A DNA stretch of 64,000 bases from NCBI GenBank assembly GCA_015061055.1, contig SUXH01000003.1, forward strand, positions 112,496 to 176,495, given 5' to 3'. Below are positions 7,045 to 17,550 of this stretch, piece by piece. The translations under genes were made by a program, and so were the position numbers. Below the pieces are notes generated by a model, which saw only the letters and a program-made list of their open reading frames with translations, did no database searches and was not told where the DNA came from. This DNA comes from Bacteroidales bacterium. Lineage in GTDB: Bacteria; Bacteroidota; Bacteroidia; Bacteroidales; Muribaculaceae. Numbering within the stretch: position 1 is the stretch's first letter; each line of letters opens with the position of its first letter.

Positions 7045-9837
7045 ATGTTAACAAAAGACATTATAATAAAAGGCGCCAAGGTAAACAATCTAAAAAACAT
7101 TGACGTTTCGATTCCAAGAAATAAATTAATAGTAATTACTGGGCTTTCTGGCTCTGGAAAATCTTCTCTTGCATTCGACACTTTATATGCTGAGGGCCAA
7201 CGAAGATATGTTGAGAGTTTATCATCTTATGCTCGTCAATTTCTTGGCAGAATGACTAAACCGGAGTGCGATTATATCAAAGGACTACCACCAGCAATTG
7301 CTATCGAACAAAAGGTGAACAACCGAAATGCCAGAAGTACTGTAGGTACTTCTACTGAAATTTATGATTATCTTCGCCTTTTATTTTCGAGAATTGGTAA
7401 AACGTTTTCACCAATTAGTAATAAACTGGTGAAAAAACATACGGCGCAAGATGTTTTAAATGCAATCAATTCTTATCCAATTGGAACAAAATTCGCAATA
7501 TTAGCCAAGATTTATATCCCAAATGAACGAACATTTTCTCAGCAATTAAAGATTCTCCATAAAGCAGGCTATTCAAGGTTGGAATATATGAACGAATTTA
7601 TTTCAATTATTGATGTTATTAATCAACATTCGGAATACGATGTCAATTACAACCTGCTAATTGATAGAATGACAGTTACAAAGGAAGAATATGATGATAT
7701 ACGATTACTTGACTCTATTGAAACTGCATTTTTTGAAGGTCATGATGAATGTACTTTGAAAGTATGGTCAAACTCTGGAATCGAATCCCATACATTTTCA
7801 AAAAGATTTGAAGCAGATGGTATTACTTTCTTGACGCCAACAGATTTAATGTTTAATTTTAATAATCCTATAGGAGCTTGTCCTATTTGCGAAGGTTATG
7901 GTAAAATTATTGGGATTGATGAATCTTTGGTTATACCAGACAAATCTCTTTCTATATATGATGATGCTGTATTATGTTGGCGTGGTCCTAAAATGAGTGA
8001 ATATAAGAGAGAATTTATACGGATTGCGACAAAACACAATTTCCCTATTCATCGTCCTTATAATCAATTAAATCAAGAACAACGTGATTTACTTTGGAAT
8101 GGAGTGGATGATTTTGGTGGTATAAATGGATTTTTTAATTATTTAGAATCCAAGAATTACATCATTCAAAACAGAGTGATGCTAGCTCGATATAGAGGTA
8201 AAACAACATGCCCTGAATGTAATGGTTCTCGTTTGAAAGCATCAGCAGAATATGTTAAAATAGCAAATTCATCAATATCTAATTTAGTTAAACTTCCGGT
8301 TAAAGATTTATTAAATTGGTTCGAGAATCTTACATTGTCTGAACATGATACGCAAATAGCACAAAGAATCCTTACGGAGATAAAGAATAGATTGTCATTT
8401 CTATGTAATGTTGGGTTGGGTTATCTTACCTTAGATCGTCTGTCATCAACATTATCTGGAGGAGAAAGTCAAAGAATCAATCTTGCTACATCATTAGGCA
8501 GTTCTCTTGTTGGATCATTATATATATTAGATGAGCCTAGTATTGGGTTACATTCGCGAGATACAGACAAATTAATTAATGTATTGCGATTGTTACAAGA
8601 GCAAGGTAATACAGTTATTGTTGTAGAACATGATGAAGAAATCATTCGTGCAACTGACTACATTATTGATGTTGGACCATTAGCCGGTAGTAAAGGCGGT
8701 GAAATTGTTTACCAAGGTAATACACATAATTTAGATAGAGCAACGGAAAGTCTTACTGTAAAATATCTAAATGGGAATCTTTTTATTCCAATACCTCAAG
8801 TACGTAGAAAATGGAGTAATTATATCCAGATTAAAGGAGCAACCGAGAATAATCTTAAGAATGTGGATGTAAAGATCCCTCTTGGAATAATGACTGTAGT
8901 TACCGGAGTAAGTGGATCAGGAAAATCTACCCTTATTAACCAAATATTATATAAAGCATTGGCAAAATACTATGGGGAATCAAAAGAATCACCAGGTCAA
9001 CATCAATGTATAGAAGGTGATTTACATTTACTTCAAGGTGTGGAATTTGTAGATCAAAATCCAATTGGTAAATCTTCTAGAAGTAATCCGGCAACATATC
9101 TCAAAGTGTTTGATGAAATCAGGAGACTCTATGCAGAACAACAACTGTCAAAACAAATGGGTTATAATGCCGGTTATTTTTCATTCAACACACCAGGTGG
9201 CAGATGTGAGAATTGTAAAGGTGAAGGAAATATCACAATAGAGATGCAATTTATGGCTGATATTACATTAGAATGTGAACATTGCCATGGTAAACGATAC
9301 TCTCAAAATGCATTAGATATTGAATATAAAGGTAAGAATATTAATGATATTCTCAATATGACAATTAATAATGCTATTGATTTTTTTTCAAAGAGTAATG
9401 GTGCTACAGAGAAAGCAATTGTAAAAAGAATGAAACCTCTTCAAGATGTTGGTTTGGGATACATAAAATTAGGGCAATCATCATCCACATTATCAGGTGG
9501 TGAAAATCAAAGAGTAAAATTGGCATATTATATTGGCCAAGAAAAGAATTCCCCTACTCTATTTATATTTGATGAACCAACAACTGGACTACATTTTCAC
9601 GATATTAATACTTTAATGCAATCATTTAATAATCTTATATCCAAAGGGCATACTATTGTTATTATTGAACATAATATGGATATTATTAAATGCGCTGATT
9701 ATATTATAGATATAGGACCTGAAGGTGGAGAATATGGAGGCTCTATTGTTTTCTGTGGCACTCCTGAGGAGTTAATAAAATGTGAGCGTAGTTATACTGG
9801 TTTATATCTCAAAGATAAACTGCAAACAAAAAAATGA
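7045..9837 (+). CDS. uvrA: Excinuclease ABC subunit A
   Basis: UvrA is the damage-recognition ATPase of nucleotide excision repair, acting as a dimer with UvrB. At 930 residues it is close to the usual 940. Visible features: first Walker [10 protein letters not shown] near 33-41, the UvrB-binding/insertion region after [15 protein letters not shown], signature LSGGESQR near 473, Walker [10 protein letters not shown] near 493, second Walker [10 protein letters not shown] near 628, the C-terminal zinc finger CENCKGEG...CEHCHGK near 725-755, and second signature LSGGENQR near 819. All key motifs are intact. The gene is monocistronic, with its own promoter and a terminator directly at its stop codon. 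Confidence 0.97.
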   Translation: MLTKDIIIKGAKVNNLKNIDVSIPRNKLIVITGLSGSGKSSLAFDTLYAEGQRRYVESLSSYARQFLGRMTKPECDYIKGLPPAIAIEQKVNNRNARSTVGTSTEIYDYLRLLFSRIGKTFSPISNKLVKKHTAQDVLNAINSYPIGTKFAILAKIYIPNERTFSQQLKILHKAGYSRLEYMNEFISIIDVINQHSEYDVNYNLLIDRMTVTKEEYDDIRLLDSIETAFFEGHDECTLKVWSNSGIESHTFSKRFEADGITFLTPTDLMFNFNNPIGACPICEGYGKIIGIDESLVIPDKSLSIYDDAVLCWRGPKMSEYKREFIRIATKHNFPIHRPYNQLNQEQRDLLWNGVDDFGGINGFFNYLESKNYIIQNRVMLARYRGKTTCPECNGSRLKASAEYVKIANSSISNLVKLPVKDLLNWFENLTLSEHDTQIAQRILTEIKNRLSFLCNVGLGYLTLDRLSSTLSGGESQRINLATSLGSSLVGSLYILDEPSIGLHSRDTDKLINVLRLLQEQGNTVIVVEHDEEIIRATDYIIDVGPLAGSKGGEIVYQGNTHNLDRATESLTVKYLNGNLFIPIPQVRRKWSNYIQIKGATENNLKNVDVKIPLGIMTVVTGVSGSGKSTLINQILYKALAKYYGESKESPGQHQCIEGDLHLLQGVEFVDQNPIGKSSRSNPATYLKVFDEIRRLYAEQQLSKQMGYNAGYFSFNTPGGRCENCKGEGNITIEMQFMADITLECEHCHGKRYSQNALDIEYKGKNINDILNMTINNAIDFFSKSNGATEKAIVKRMKPLQDVGLGYIKLGQSSSTLSGGENQRVKLAYYIGQEKNSPTLFIFDEPTTGLHFHDINTLMQSFNNLISKGHTIVIIEHNMDIIKCADYIIDIGPEGGEYGGSIVFCGTPEELIKCERSYTGLYLKDKLQTKK

Positions 9838-9856
9838 GGAAAGTTCCTCATTTTTT
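9827..9856. terminator. Bidirectional terminator after uvrA
   Basis: ATGAGGAA (9834-9841) and TTCCTCAT (9844-9851) form a hairpin flanked by an A-run and a T-run. It begins within the uvrA stop and serves the convergent DUF4293 gene as well. Confidence 0.8.
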
Positions 9857-10277
9857 ATCTTATTCTATCATAACTACTTAGTAACTTCATATCTCTTTTT
9901 ATTGCTGAAATTGATAGCACTAAAAAAACTAATGATATTAGTGGTAAACAATTAGATAATAAAAATTGGTCAAATTGAACAATTGTTTGCCCCAACGCAT
10001 CCATAATCATTACAACCAATTGTGTTGTTACTAATAATATATTAATACTACATAAGGCTATTTGCAATTTCATTGATTTATATTTAAAAATTGATATCAT
10101 TGAAAGAATTGCAACTAAAAGACTCAATGTAAAAGAAATTATGCTCAATTCAAATAAACTCATTTTCTCAAATGTTTCAGAAATAGTCTTAACTAAAATT
10201 ACATCTGTGAACGAGTAAATTGACATTAATACTGTTACCAATAACAAATATACCGACTGAATACGTTGTATTACCAT
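9855..10277 (-). CDS. DUF4293 family membrane protein
   Basis: A 140-residue integral membrane protein with four predicted helices (about 8-27, 46-66, 71-93 and 106-126) and short charged loops. The N-terminus MVIQRIQSVYLLLVT is the conserved start of DUF4293, a Bacteroidetes family of unknown function. It converges on uvrA and shares its terminator. In many Bacteroidales a DUF4293 gene lies beside core genes such as rho or uvrA, so its position tells little. Its promoter is visible at 10313-10344. Confidence 0.75.
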   Translation of the reverse strand: MVIQRIQSVYLLLVTVLMSIYSFTDVILVKTISETFEKMSLFELSIISFTLSLLVAILSMISIFKYKSMKLQIALCSINILLVTTQLVVMIMDALGQTIVQFDQFLLSNCLPLISLVFLVLSISAIKRDMKLLSSYDRIR

Positions 10278-10312
10278 AATTACTATTTTTAATTAAACTC
10301 TTATATTTTATG

Positions 10313-10344
10313 CAAATTTAATCTATTTGTTTAATTTGAACAAT
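10313..10344 (-). promoter_or_regulatory. Promoter of the DUF4293 gene
   Basis: On the minus strand TAAATTTG (10320-10313) with ATTG (10344-10341) exactly 20 nt upstream. Confidence 0.6.
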
Positions 10345-10406
10345 ATAAAATACTTTAAAAGTCACTATAAACATTGAAAATAGTCGTAATAAGAATATAT
10401 TTTGCT

Positions 10407-10414
10407 TATATTTG
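10407..10414 (+). promoter_or_regulatory. Candidate -7 element of the TPR gene
   Basis: TATATTTG at 10407-10414 matches TAnnTTTG and lies 20 nt before the ATG. No good -33 element at the right distance. Confidence 0.4.
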
Positions 10415-10434
10415 CATAATATTATATTTACAAT

Positions 10435-12624
10435 ATGAATAATAACGAGATTCTCAAGCAACAAAAAGTTATCTACAATTCATTAATTACATATCAACTA
10501 AATAATTCTATTAAAGCTATCGAAGATTTGCAAGAACAAACAGCGATAATGCATTTCTCTACCGAATTAGACAATATTAAACTCGAGTATCACTACTTGC
10601 TGTCATATTTCAAAAATGGAACAAACGACCCACAGAGGGAAATAATCTTCTCTTCTTTCATACAACGTTTATTTGTTATTGCTGATAAGATAATTTCGGA
10701 GTATAGAACAAGAAATGATGTAAATCTTTATTATTCTCATAAACGTAATAAGATTAAAAACGGTAGAACTCTCTCTATTTTATTAAATGAATATAAGAAA
10801 GAAGTTTCAAAACTGAATTTATTTGATTTAAACGATTACACATCTACTATTGAAATATATAAAACGACAGAGATTTTAGAGTTTGATATTTTCAATTATA
10901 TATGGACAATATTCCCTGCTTATACAGATGACATCTATATAATCAATGAAATATTTGAAAATAACACATACCCAACATACTTTAAAGAGTTAATTATATC
11001 GGCTGTTATGATGTCTCTTTTTGAGTATTACGACGAACGTCTATTTTTAATTCTAGTAAAGCTTTATAATAATGACAATCCAAATATTTCGTTAAAATCG
11101 CTTATTTCTGTTGTTCTTATAGCTATTCTTCACAAGGAAAGAATTCTAATTTCTAATCAGTTTAAAAATATATTCGATTTAATATCTGATAACGCACAAT
11201 TTTCTAATGATATTAAAAATATTATATATCAATTCATAAGAAGTTGGAATACAGAAAGAATAACAAAGAAAATGGAAGATGAGATTTTACCTAATTTAAT
11301 AAAAATCTCTCCTAATTTCATAAAAAAATTTAGACACGATAGTACACTAACTGAAATAAGTGATTTTGAAAGTAATCCTGAATGGAAAAATACTTTTGAG
11401 AATGATGATTTAACAAAAAAAATAGAGGAATTCAACAAATTACAATCAGATGGTGGTGATGTTTTTGCAGGAACATTCAGCCATTTAAAATCATTCCCAT
11501 TCTTTAGTAAAATAAGTAATTGGTTTTTACCATTTCATCAAAACCATTCATTAATACGTAACACGTTACAAGAAGATGAGATTAAATTATTCAGTATAAT
11601 GCTTGACTCAAAATTTCTTTGTGATAGTGACAAATTTTCATTTTTAGCATCATTAGGATTAGTGCCTGAATCTCAACGTAAAGTTATGCTAATGCAACTT
11701 GAAGAACAAAACAATGCAATCAATGAACTTAAAACCACAGAATTACAAGTAGAAAACAAAATAACAAGACAATCCATTATTAGTAATTATCTACAGAACC
11801 TATATCGTTTCTTTAAATTCTATCCACAGAAAAAAGAGTTTAGAGACCCATTTAAAGATTTATTGAATTTAGATATCATAAAGTTGATTGTACATACAGA
11901 GCTCATTGATGATACATTGATTCTAATAGGAGAATATTGTTTGCAAAACAACTTATATACTGAAGCAATTTATTATCTTAACTCAATTAGAGAAACATAT
12001 AAAAATACACAGCCAACCTTATACCAAAAGATAGGTTTCTGTTATCAAAGTTTAAGTCGATATAGTGAGGCGATAGAAGAATATGAGAAATTCGATTTAT
12101 TAGAAAATAAAGACCTATGGACTCTTAAACATTTGGCAGTATGTTACAAAGGCTTAAAACACACTGATGAAGCGCTTAAATGTTATCTTAAGATTAAAGA
12201 GTTTAATCCGGAAAACATCAATATATTGCTAAATATAGGTCATTGCTATTTGGATTTATGTGAATATGATAATGCATTAAAGTACTACTATAAAGTACAC
12301 TACTTAGATGAAACGGCATCCAAAGCATTACGACCATTAGCTTGGTGTTTGTTTTTAATGAAAGATTTTACTACAAGTGAGAGTTTTTATACTAAGATTA
12401 TATCTAGCAATCCCAATGCCACAGATTATCTTAATTATGGACATTTAAAACTTGGTCAACAAGAAATTAAGAAAGCTATTGAATTTTACCAACTTTCAAT
12501 AGATGAAAATGGAACTATTGAGAAATTTATAGAATCTTTTAAAAATGATTTTGATGTCCTATATAAGGTTGGTATATCTAAATATGATATTCAAATATTA
12601 CTTGATATATTAGTCAGCAAATAA
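10435..12624 (+). CDS. Large tetratricopeptide repeat protein, cytoplasmic
   Basis: A 729-residue protein with no signal peptide or membrane helix. The N-terminal 450 residues are helical and unassigned, with many Asn, Ile and acidic residues. The C-terminal third (about 515-690) holds degenerate TPR units, for example YQKIGFCYQSLSRYSEAIEE, WTLKHLAVCYKGLKHTDEAL, LLNIGHCYLDLCEYDNALKY and LRPLAWCLFLMKDFTTSESF. TPRs bind other proteins. The gene is followed after 22 nt by the exported M3 peptidase, so the two may share a transcript, though they should act in different compartments. The role of the long N-terminal region is unknown. Confidence 0.7.
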   Translation: MNNNEILKQQKVIYNSLITYQLNNSIKAIEDLQEQTAIMHFSTELDNIKLEYHYLLSYFKNGTNDPQREIIFSSFIQRLFVIADKIISEYRTRNDVNLYYSHKRNKIKNGRTLSILLNEYKKEVSKLNLFDLNDYTSTIEIYKTTEILEFDIFNYIWTIFPAYTDDIYIINEIFENNTYPTYFKELIISAVMMSLFEYYDERLFLILVKLYNNDNPNISLKSLISVVLIAILHKERILISNQFKNIFDLISDNAQFSNDIKNIIYQFIRSWNTERITKKMEDEILPNLIKISPNFIKKFRHDSTLTEISDFESNPEWKNTFENDDLTKKIEEFNKLQSDGGDVFAGTFSHLKSFPFFSKISNWFLPFHQNHSLIRNTLQEDEIKLFSIMLDSKFLCDSDKFSFLASLGLVPESQRKVMLMQLEEQNNAINELKTTELQVENKITRQSIISNYLQNLYRFFKFYPQKKEFRDPFKDLLNLDIIKLIVHTELIDDTLILIGEYCLQNNLYTEAIYYLNSIRETYKNTQPTLYQKIGFCYQSLSRYSEAIEEYEKFDLLENKDLWTLKHLAVCYKGLKHTDEALKCYLKIKEFNPENINILLNIGHCYLDLCEYDNALKYYYKVHYLDETASKALRPLAWCLFLMKDFTTSESFYTKIISSNPNATDYLNYGHLKLGQQEIKKAIEFYQLSIDENGTIEKFIESFKNDFDVLYKVGISKYDIQILLDILVSK

Positions 12625-12646
12625 TAACTAACAAAAAATATTCACA

Positions 12647-14743
12647 ATGAAAAAAATCATTTTAGCTTTAGTACTAATTTTATTACTCCAAAACATGGCA
12701 AATAGTCAAAACATCTTCTTTGCGGAGTTTAAAACTACAAATGGAGCCATTCCATTTGATAAGATCACTAATAGTGACTTTGAACCTGCAATATTAAAAG
12801 GTATTGAAGAACAAGAGCAGGAAATAAATGCTATCGTAAACCAACGTAGTATTGCTACATTTGAAAATACAATTGTAGCACTTGAACGTTCTGGCAAAAC
12901 ATTAAATCGAGTATTAGGTGTTTTTTATCCTTATATTTCAGCAAATTCCAATGATGAATTAATGGAAATCTCCACCAAAATTTCACCTATTCTATCAGCT
13001 CATAGCACAAGTATTAGTTTAAATGAAAAACTATGGGAAAGGGTTAAGTTTGTTTATGAAAATATTGACAGAAGTACTCTTGATAAAGAGGATTTAATGT
13101 TACTTGATGAGACATACGTTTCGTTTACTCGTAATGGAGCTAACCTTACAGGTGAGAATCGTGAGAAATATCGCAATCTAAATAATGAGATATCTATGTT
13201 AACTCTTAAGTTCGGTCAAAATGTTCTTAAAGAACTTAATACATATGAAATCTGGTTAGAAGAAAGTGATCTAGAAGGTCTGCCTGAGAGTGTTGTTGAA
13301 GCAGCACAATTGGCTGCAAAAGAAAAAGGGAAAGAAGGATATTTATTTACTATGGCAGCACCAAGTTATCGCCCTTTTATGCAATATTCTTCACGACGTG
13401 ATTTAAGAGAAAAAATGTATAAGATCTATAATTCTCGTAACACAAAAGGTGAATTTAGCAACATTGAAATTATGGCGGAAATAGCTGATAAACGCCGCCA
13501 ACTTGCAAATATTCTGGGTTATAACACATTCGCTGATTATAAACTATCACACACGATGGCACAAACTCCCGAAAATGTATATGACCTATTAAATAACCTT
13601 CGCGATGCTTATCTTCCAGCTCAAAAGAAAGAGATGAAGGAACTTGAGAAATTTGCAACACAATTAGAAGGAAAACAAATAAAGATTGAACCATGGGATT
13701 ACAGTTATTATTTCAATAAATTGAAAGATAGTAAATTTGATCTTAACGATGAAATGCTTCGCCCATATTTCGAACTAAATAATGTAATAGAGGGAGTATT
13801 TGGTCTTGCAACTAAATTATATGGTATCAAATTTATTGAAAATCACGATGCACAAGTGTTTCATCCAGAAGTTCAAGCATTTAATGTAATTGACACAGAT
13901 GGGACTTTTATAGGTATGATATATACCGATTTCTTTCCAAGAGCTTCTAAACGTAGTGGTGCATGGATGACAGATTTTCGCGCACAATATATTAATGATA
14001 ATGGAACAGATGTTCGCCCATTAGTATCAATTACAATGAATTTCACAAAACCAACAGGAACCAAGCCTTCACTACTTACATTTGATGAAGTAGAAACATT
14101 CTTACATGAATTTGGTCATGGTTTGCATGGACTACTAAGTCATGTTAAGTATTCTTCTTTATCTGGTACAACGGTATATCGTGACTTTGTCGAACTACCT
14201 TCTCAATTTAACGAAAATTACCTTATTGAAAAAGAATTTCTTGATAGTTTTGCAAAACATTATATTACTGGTGAAGCAATGCCACAAGAACTTATTGATA
14301 AAATAATTGCTTCAGCACAATTTGGTGCTGCTTATTCTTGTATTCGCCAACTAAGTTTTGGATATATGGATATGGCTTGGCATACTATCACTAATCCTGT
14401 AAAAGATGTTTTTGAATTTGAGTCAAACGCAATAAAAGAAGTACAAACTTTCAATCCGGTTGAAGGTTGCATAATGTGTCCACAATTCTCACACATTTTC
14501 TCAGGTGGATATGCTGCAGGCTATTATAGTTATAAGTGGGCTGAGGTCTTAGATGCCGATGCTTTTGCTAAATTTAAAGAAGATGGTATCTTTAATCCAG
14601 AAACAGCTAAATCGTTTAGAGAAAATATACTTAGTAAAGGTGGTACAGAAAAGCCTATGGAACTTTATAAAAAATTCCGCGGTCAGGAGCCAAAAATTGA
14701 TGCATTACTTATAAGAGATGGTATCAAAGTCTCAACCAAATAA
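12647..14743 (+). CDS. dcp: M3 family peptidyl-dipeptidase, exported
   Basis: A zinc metallopeptidase of 698 residues. The active site HEFGH is at 487-491 and the third zinc ligand is the Glu in VELPSQ (about 516), as in thimet/Dcp-type M3 peptidases. Residues 1-20 are a clear signal peptide (basic start, leucine-rich core, ending at NSQN), so this enzyme is periplasmic or exported, unlike cytoplasmic OpdA. Dcp removes C-terminal dipeptides from oligopeptides and has exported homologues across Bacteroidetes. A terminator follows at 14774-14807. Confidence 0.88.
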   Translation: MKKIILALVLILLLQNMANSQNIFFAEFKTTNGAIPFDKITNSDFEPAILKGIEEQEQEINAIVNQRSIATFENTIVALERSGKTLNRVLGVFYPYISANSNDELMEISTKISPILSAHSTSISLNEKLWERVKFVYENIDRSTLDKEDLMLLDETYVSFTRNGANLTGENREKYRNLNNEISMLTLKFGQNVLKELNTYEIWLEESDLEGLPESVVEAAQLAAKEKGKEGYLFTMAAPSYRPFMQYSSRRDLREKMYKIYNSRNTKGEFSNIEIMAEIADKRRQLANILGYNTFADYKLSHTMAQTPENVYDLLNNLRDAYLPAQKKEMKELEKFATQLEGKQIKIEPWDYSYYFNKLKDSKFDLNDEMLRPYFELNNVIEGVFGLATKLYGIKFIENHDAQVFHPEVQAFNVIDTDGTFIGMIYTDFFPRASKRSGAWMTDFRAQYINDNGTDVRPLVSITMNFTKPTGTKPSLLTFDEVETFLHEFGHGLHGLLSHVKYSSLSGTTVYRDFVELPSQFNENYLIEKEFLDSFAKHYITGEAMPQELIDKIIASAQFGAAYSCIRQLSFGYMDMAWHTITNPVKDVFEFESNAIKEVQTFNPVEGCIMCPQFSHIFSGGYAAGYYSYKWAEVLDADAFAKFKEDGIFNPETAKSFRENILSKGGTEKPMELYKKFRGQEPKIDALLIRDGIKVSTK

Positions 14744-14773
14744 TATTTTACAAACAAATTGTTAATCACATAA

Positions 14774-14807
14774 AAAAATAAGAGTAAATAGCATACTCTT
14801 ATTTTTT
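14774..14807 (+). terminator. Terminator after the M3 peptidase gene
   Basis: AATAAGAGTA, a 7-nt loop and TACTCTTATT followed by eight T residues: a canonical intrinsic terminator. Confidence 0.85.
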
Positions 14808-14824
14808 TTATGCTTTAATTTGAG

Positions 14825-14832
14825 TAATTTTG
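14825..14832 (+). promoter_or_regulatory. Candidate -7 element of the dCMP deaminase gene
   Basis: TAATTTTG at 14825-14832 matches TAnnTTTG, about 50 nt before the preferred ATG at 14884. The -33 position falls in the T-run of the upstream terminator and has no TTG. Confidence 0.4.
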
Positions 14833-14883
14833 TACCATATTTTACACATTAAAAAAGTTATAATCACAAATATAATTTTATCG

Positions 14884-15312
14884 ATGGAATTTGATTCAGA
14901 AAAACAAAATTTGCTTGATATTAGATATTTGAGAATGGCTACTATATGGGCTGAGAACTCTTATTGTAAACGAAGAAAAGTGGGAGCTCTTATCGTTAAA
15001 GATAAAATGATAATATCTGACGGATATAACGGAACTCCTTCAGGATTTGAAAACATATGTGAAGATGAAAATGGAAATACCAAATCATATGTTCTTCATG
15101 CTGAAGCAAATGCTATAACAAAAGTTGCAAGATCAAATAATAGTAGCGAAGGTGCCACATTATATGTTACAACATCTCCATGTATAGAATGTGCAAAACT
15201 TATAATACAATCTGGAATAAAAAGATTAGTATTCTCCGAGCTATATCGAATGAAAGACGGCATTGAATTACTTGTACGTTCAGGTATCGAATGCGTACAA
15301 ATACCTTTATAG
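14884..15312 (+). CDS. dCMP/cytidine deaminase family protein (ComEB-like)
   Basis: A zinc deaminase of 142 residues when started at the ATG at 14884. A TTG extension to 14830 exists but would overlap the -7 element. The zinc-binding motifs are intact: HAE at 72-74 (His ligand and catalytic Glu) and PCIEC at 99-103 (two Cys ligands). The fold, size and YNGTPSG loop match deoxycytidylate deaminases, which convert dCMP to dUMP for thymidylate synthesis. It leads a plus-strand run with the S41 protease (16 nt gap) and cyclo-ligase, so two of the three neighbours feed thymidylate/folate metabolism. No ComE partner genes are present. Confidence 0.85.
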   Translation: MEFDSEKQNLLDIRYLRMATIWAENSYCKRRKVGALIVKDKMIISDGYNGTPSGFENICEDENGNTKSYVLHAEANAITKVARSNNSSEGATLYVTTSPCIECAKLIIQSGIKRLVFSELYRMKDGIELLVRSGIECVQIPL

Positions 15313-15328
15313 AATTATATATTAAAAT

Positions 15329-16960
15329 ATGAAAAAATCTACGATTTTAATTCCATTAATAATTGCTCTATCTATTGTAATAGGGATATTAATAGGCAGT
15401 GGTTTTACAAATGATAAATTTATCAGCAATCATGATAGAAAATTAAATACAATACTAAACTTGGTTTCCGATGGTTATGTTGATACTGTTAATGTCAATA
15501 ACATTATAGAACAGACCATACCTCAATTACTCAGTAACCTAGATCCACACACAACTTATATACCAGCAAAAGATCTAACAGCTGTTAACGATGAGTTAGA
15601 TGGTTCATTCAGTGGCATTGGGATATCATTTTTTATAATGAATGATACGGTAAGAATTGTTGAAGTTCTATCTGGAGGGCCATCAGAAAAAGCAGGTCTA
15701 TTGGCAGGTGACAGAATTGTAGCGATTGACGACTCTTTATTTGTTGGAAAAATAGTTAACAATCAAAGTGTATTCAATAAATTACGCGGTAAAAAAGGAA
15801 CTTCTGTGAGACTCGGTATTAAAAGAGCAACAAGTGCCAAATTACTCTATTTTGATCTTATTAGAGGTGATATTCCTGTGAATTCAATTGATGCCTCATA
15901 TATGGTTGACAAACAAATCGGATATATAAAAGTTAACAAATTCGCACGTACTACATATAATGAATTTCTAAATGCACTAGTGAAAACAAAAAATGAAGGT
16001 GCAGAAAAATATATTATTGATTTACGTGGAAATGGTGGCGGATTTATGGAAATGGCAATCTTGATGGCTAATGAATTTTTGCCTAAGAATTCACTGATTG
16101 TATATACACAAGGGCGCGACAAGAAAAACGATCAACAATTTTGGAGCGATGGTAATGGTTCTTTTCAAGAAATGGATATTATAATTCTTATAGATGAATA
16201 TTCAGCTAGTGCAAGTGAGATCTTTGCAGGAGCAATTCAAGACAACGATAGAGGATTAATTATGGGTCGTCGCTCATTTGGAAAAGGCTTAGTACAAAAA
16301 CAATTTGAATTAAGTGATAGTAGTGCTATCAGAATGACCATTTCAAGATATTATACACCATCGGGCAGATGCATCCAAAAAGACTATAAAAAAGGAGAAA
16401 CTGCATATAATATGGACATTTATGATAGATATACTCATGGTGAATTATCCAATAAGGATAGTATCAGAATAGATACAACAAATATATTTTATACAAAACA
16501 TAATCGTAAAGTTTTCGGTGGAGGTGGTATTATTCCTGACATTTTTGTTCCTGCTGATACTACAGGTATAACATCTTATTATATAAGTGTTAGTAATGCC
16601 GGTCTACTACAAAAATTTGCATATGAATTTACTGAACTTAATCGAGAAGAATTCAGTGCATTAGATGATTACAAGCAATTTCTTCGTATATTACCAAGCG
16701 ATTATGCCATACTCAATGATTTTATATCATTTGCAGCAGCTAATGGAGTGCCAGCAAGATGGTACTATATAAATCTATCCAAAGAATTAATTGTATCACA
16801 ATTAAAAGCCTTAATTGCACGCGACATTTTCGGCAATGAAGCATTTTATCCAATCTATAATAAGAATGATAGAATGATTCTAAAAGCAATAAAAGCTATG
16901 AATGAAAATAAAGCAGCCGCTCCAATTACGGATGATATGGAAAAAGTAACGCTTAAATAA
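15329..16960 (+). CDS. C-terminal processing peptidase, S41 family
   Basis: A periplasmic serine protease anchored by one N-terminal helix (about 5-24). A PDZ domain (about 90-175) contains GIGISFFIMNDTVRIV and GGPSEKAGLLAGDRI. The S41 catalytic domain follows. From the spacing in E. coli Tsp (Ser-Asp-Lys 11 and 25 apart) I assign Ser294 in EYSASASE, Asp305 and Lys319 in FGKGLVQ. Such proteases trim C-termini of envelope proteins and lipoproteins. The C-terminal 150 residues after the catalytic core resemble the tail of Bacteroidetes CtpA-like proteins. It shares a run with the dCMP deaminase and cyclo-ligase. Confidence 0.9.
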   Translation: MKKSTILIPLIIALSIVIGILIGSGFTNDKFISNHDRKLNTILNLVSDGYVDTVNVNNIIEQTIPQLLSNLDPHTTYIPAKDLTAVNDELDGSFSGIGISFFIMNDTVRIVEVLSGGPSEKAGLLAGDRIVAIDDSLFVGKIVNNQSVFNKLRGKKGTSVRLGIKRATSAKLLYFDLIRGDIPVNSIDASYMVDKQIGYIKVNKFARTTYNEFLNALVKTKNEGAEKYIIDLRGNGGGFMEMAILMANEFLPKNSLIVYTQGRDKKNDQQFWSDGNGSFQEMDIIILIDEYSASASEIFAGAIQDNDRGLIMGRRSFGKGLVQKQFELSDSSAIRMTISRYYTPSGRCIQKDYKKGETAYNMDIYDRYTHGELSNKDSIRIDTTNIFYTKHNRKVFGGGGIIPDIFVPADTTGITSYYISVSNAGLLQKFAYEFTELNREEFSALDDYKQFLRILPSDYAILNDFISFAAANGVPARWYYINLSKELIVSQLKALIARDIFGNEAFYPIYNKNDRMILKAIKAMNENKAAAPITDDMEKVTLK

Positions 16961-16999
16961 TGGTATGCAATAGTGAATAATCTAAATCATTCAATTGTT

Positions 17000-17539
17000 A
17001 TGAATACTAAAGATGATATTAGAAAACTTATTAAGCGACAAAAAACAAGTCTAAGTAATATAGACAAGAAATTTCAGTCTGATTTAGTCTTCAATAAATT
17101 ATTTCAACTTAGAGAGTGGAATAATGCGTATCGGATTTTAGCTTATTATTCATTACCAGATGAATTGCAAACTATAGATTTTCTCGATTCAACATCAAAC
17201 AAAGAGCTGTTCATACCCAGGATTAATGGTAATACTCTTGATATCACTTATTACAATAAGAATAATCTTAAAATGGGAGCCTTTAATATTTGGGAATCAA
17301 ACTCACGTGACACTATTTCTGTAACTGAACTGGATATGATTATAGTACCTGGAGTTGCATTCGATCGAAATAAAAATAGATTAGGTAGAGGGAAAGGATT
17401 TTACGATAGACTATTAGCTAATACAAATGCAATAAAAATAGGTGTCTGCTATGATTTTCAATTATTAAACATGATACCGACTGTACCGCATGACATCAAA
17501 ATGGATATAATAATAACTCCAAGTTTTCTAATTTTCTAA
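17000..17539 (+). CDS. 5-formyltetrahydrofolate cyclo-ligase
   Basis: The enzyme uses ATP to turn 5-formyl-THF into 5,10-methenyl-THF, returning a storage folate to one-carbon metabolism. The 179-residue protein (ATG at 17000; a GTG at 16973 is possible) has the hallmark GRGKGFYDR loop near residue 130 that binds phosphate and folate, and the N-terminal basic helix DDIRKLIKRQKTSLS that opens this family. It lies 39 nt after the S41 protease and 11 nt before the RIC-like gene. The dCMP deaminase two genes upstream supplies dUMP for the folate-dependent thymidylate reaction, so the grouping makes metabolic sense. Confidence 0.88.
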   Translation: MNTKDDIRKLIKRQKTSLSNIDKKFQSDLVFNKLFQLREWNNAYRILAYYSLPDELQTIDFLDSTSNKELFIPRINGNTLDITYYNKNNLKMGAFNIWESNSRDTISVTELDMIIVPGVAFDRNKNRLGRGKGFYDRLLANTNAIKIGVCYDFQLLNMIPTVPHDIKMDIIITPSFLIF

Positions 17540-17550
17540 TTTATATATTT

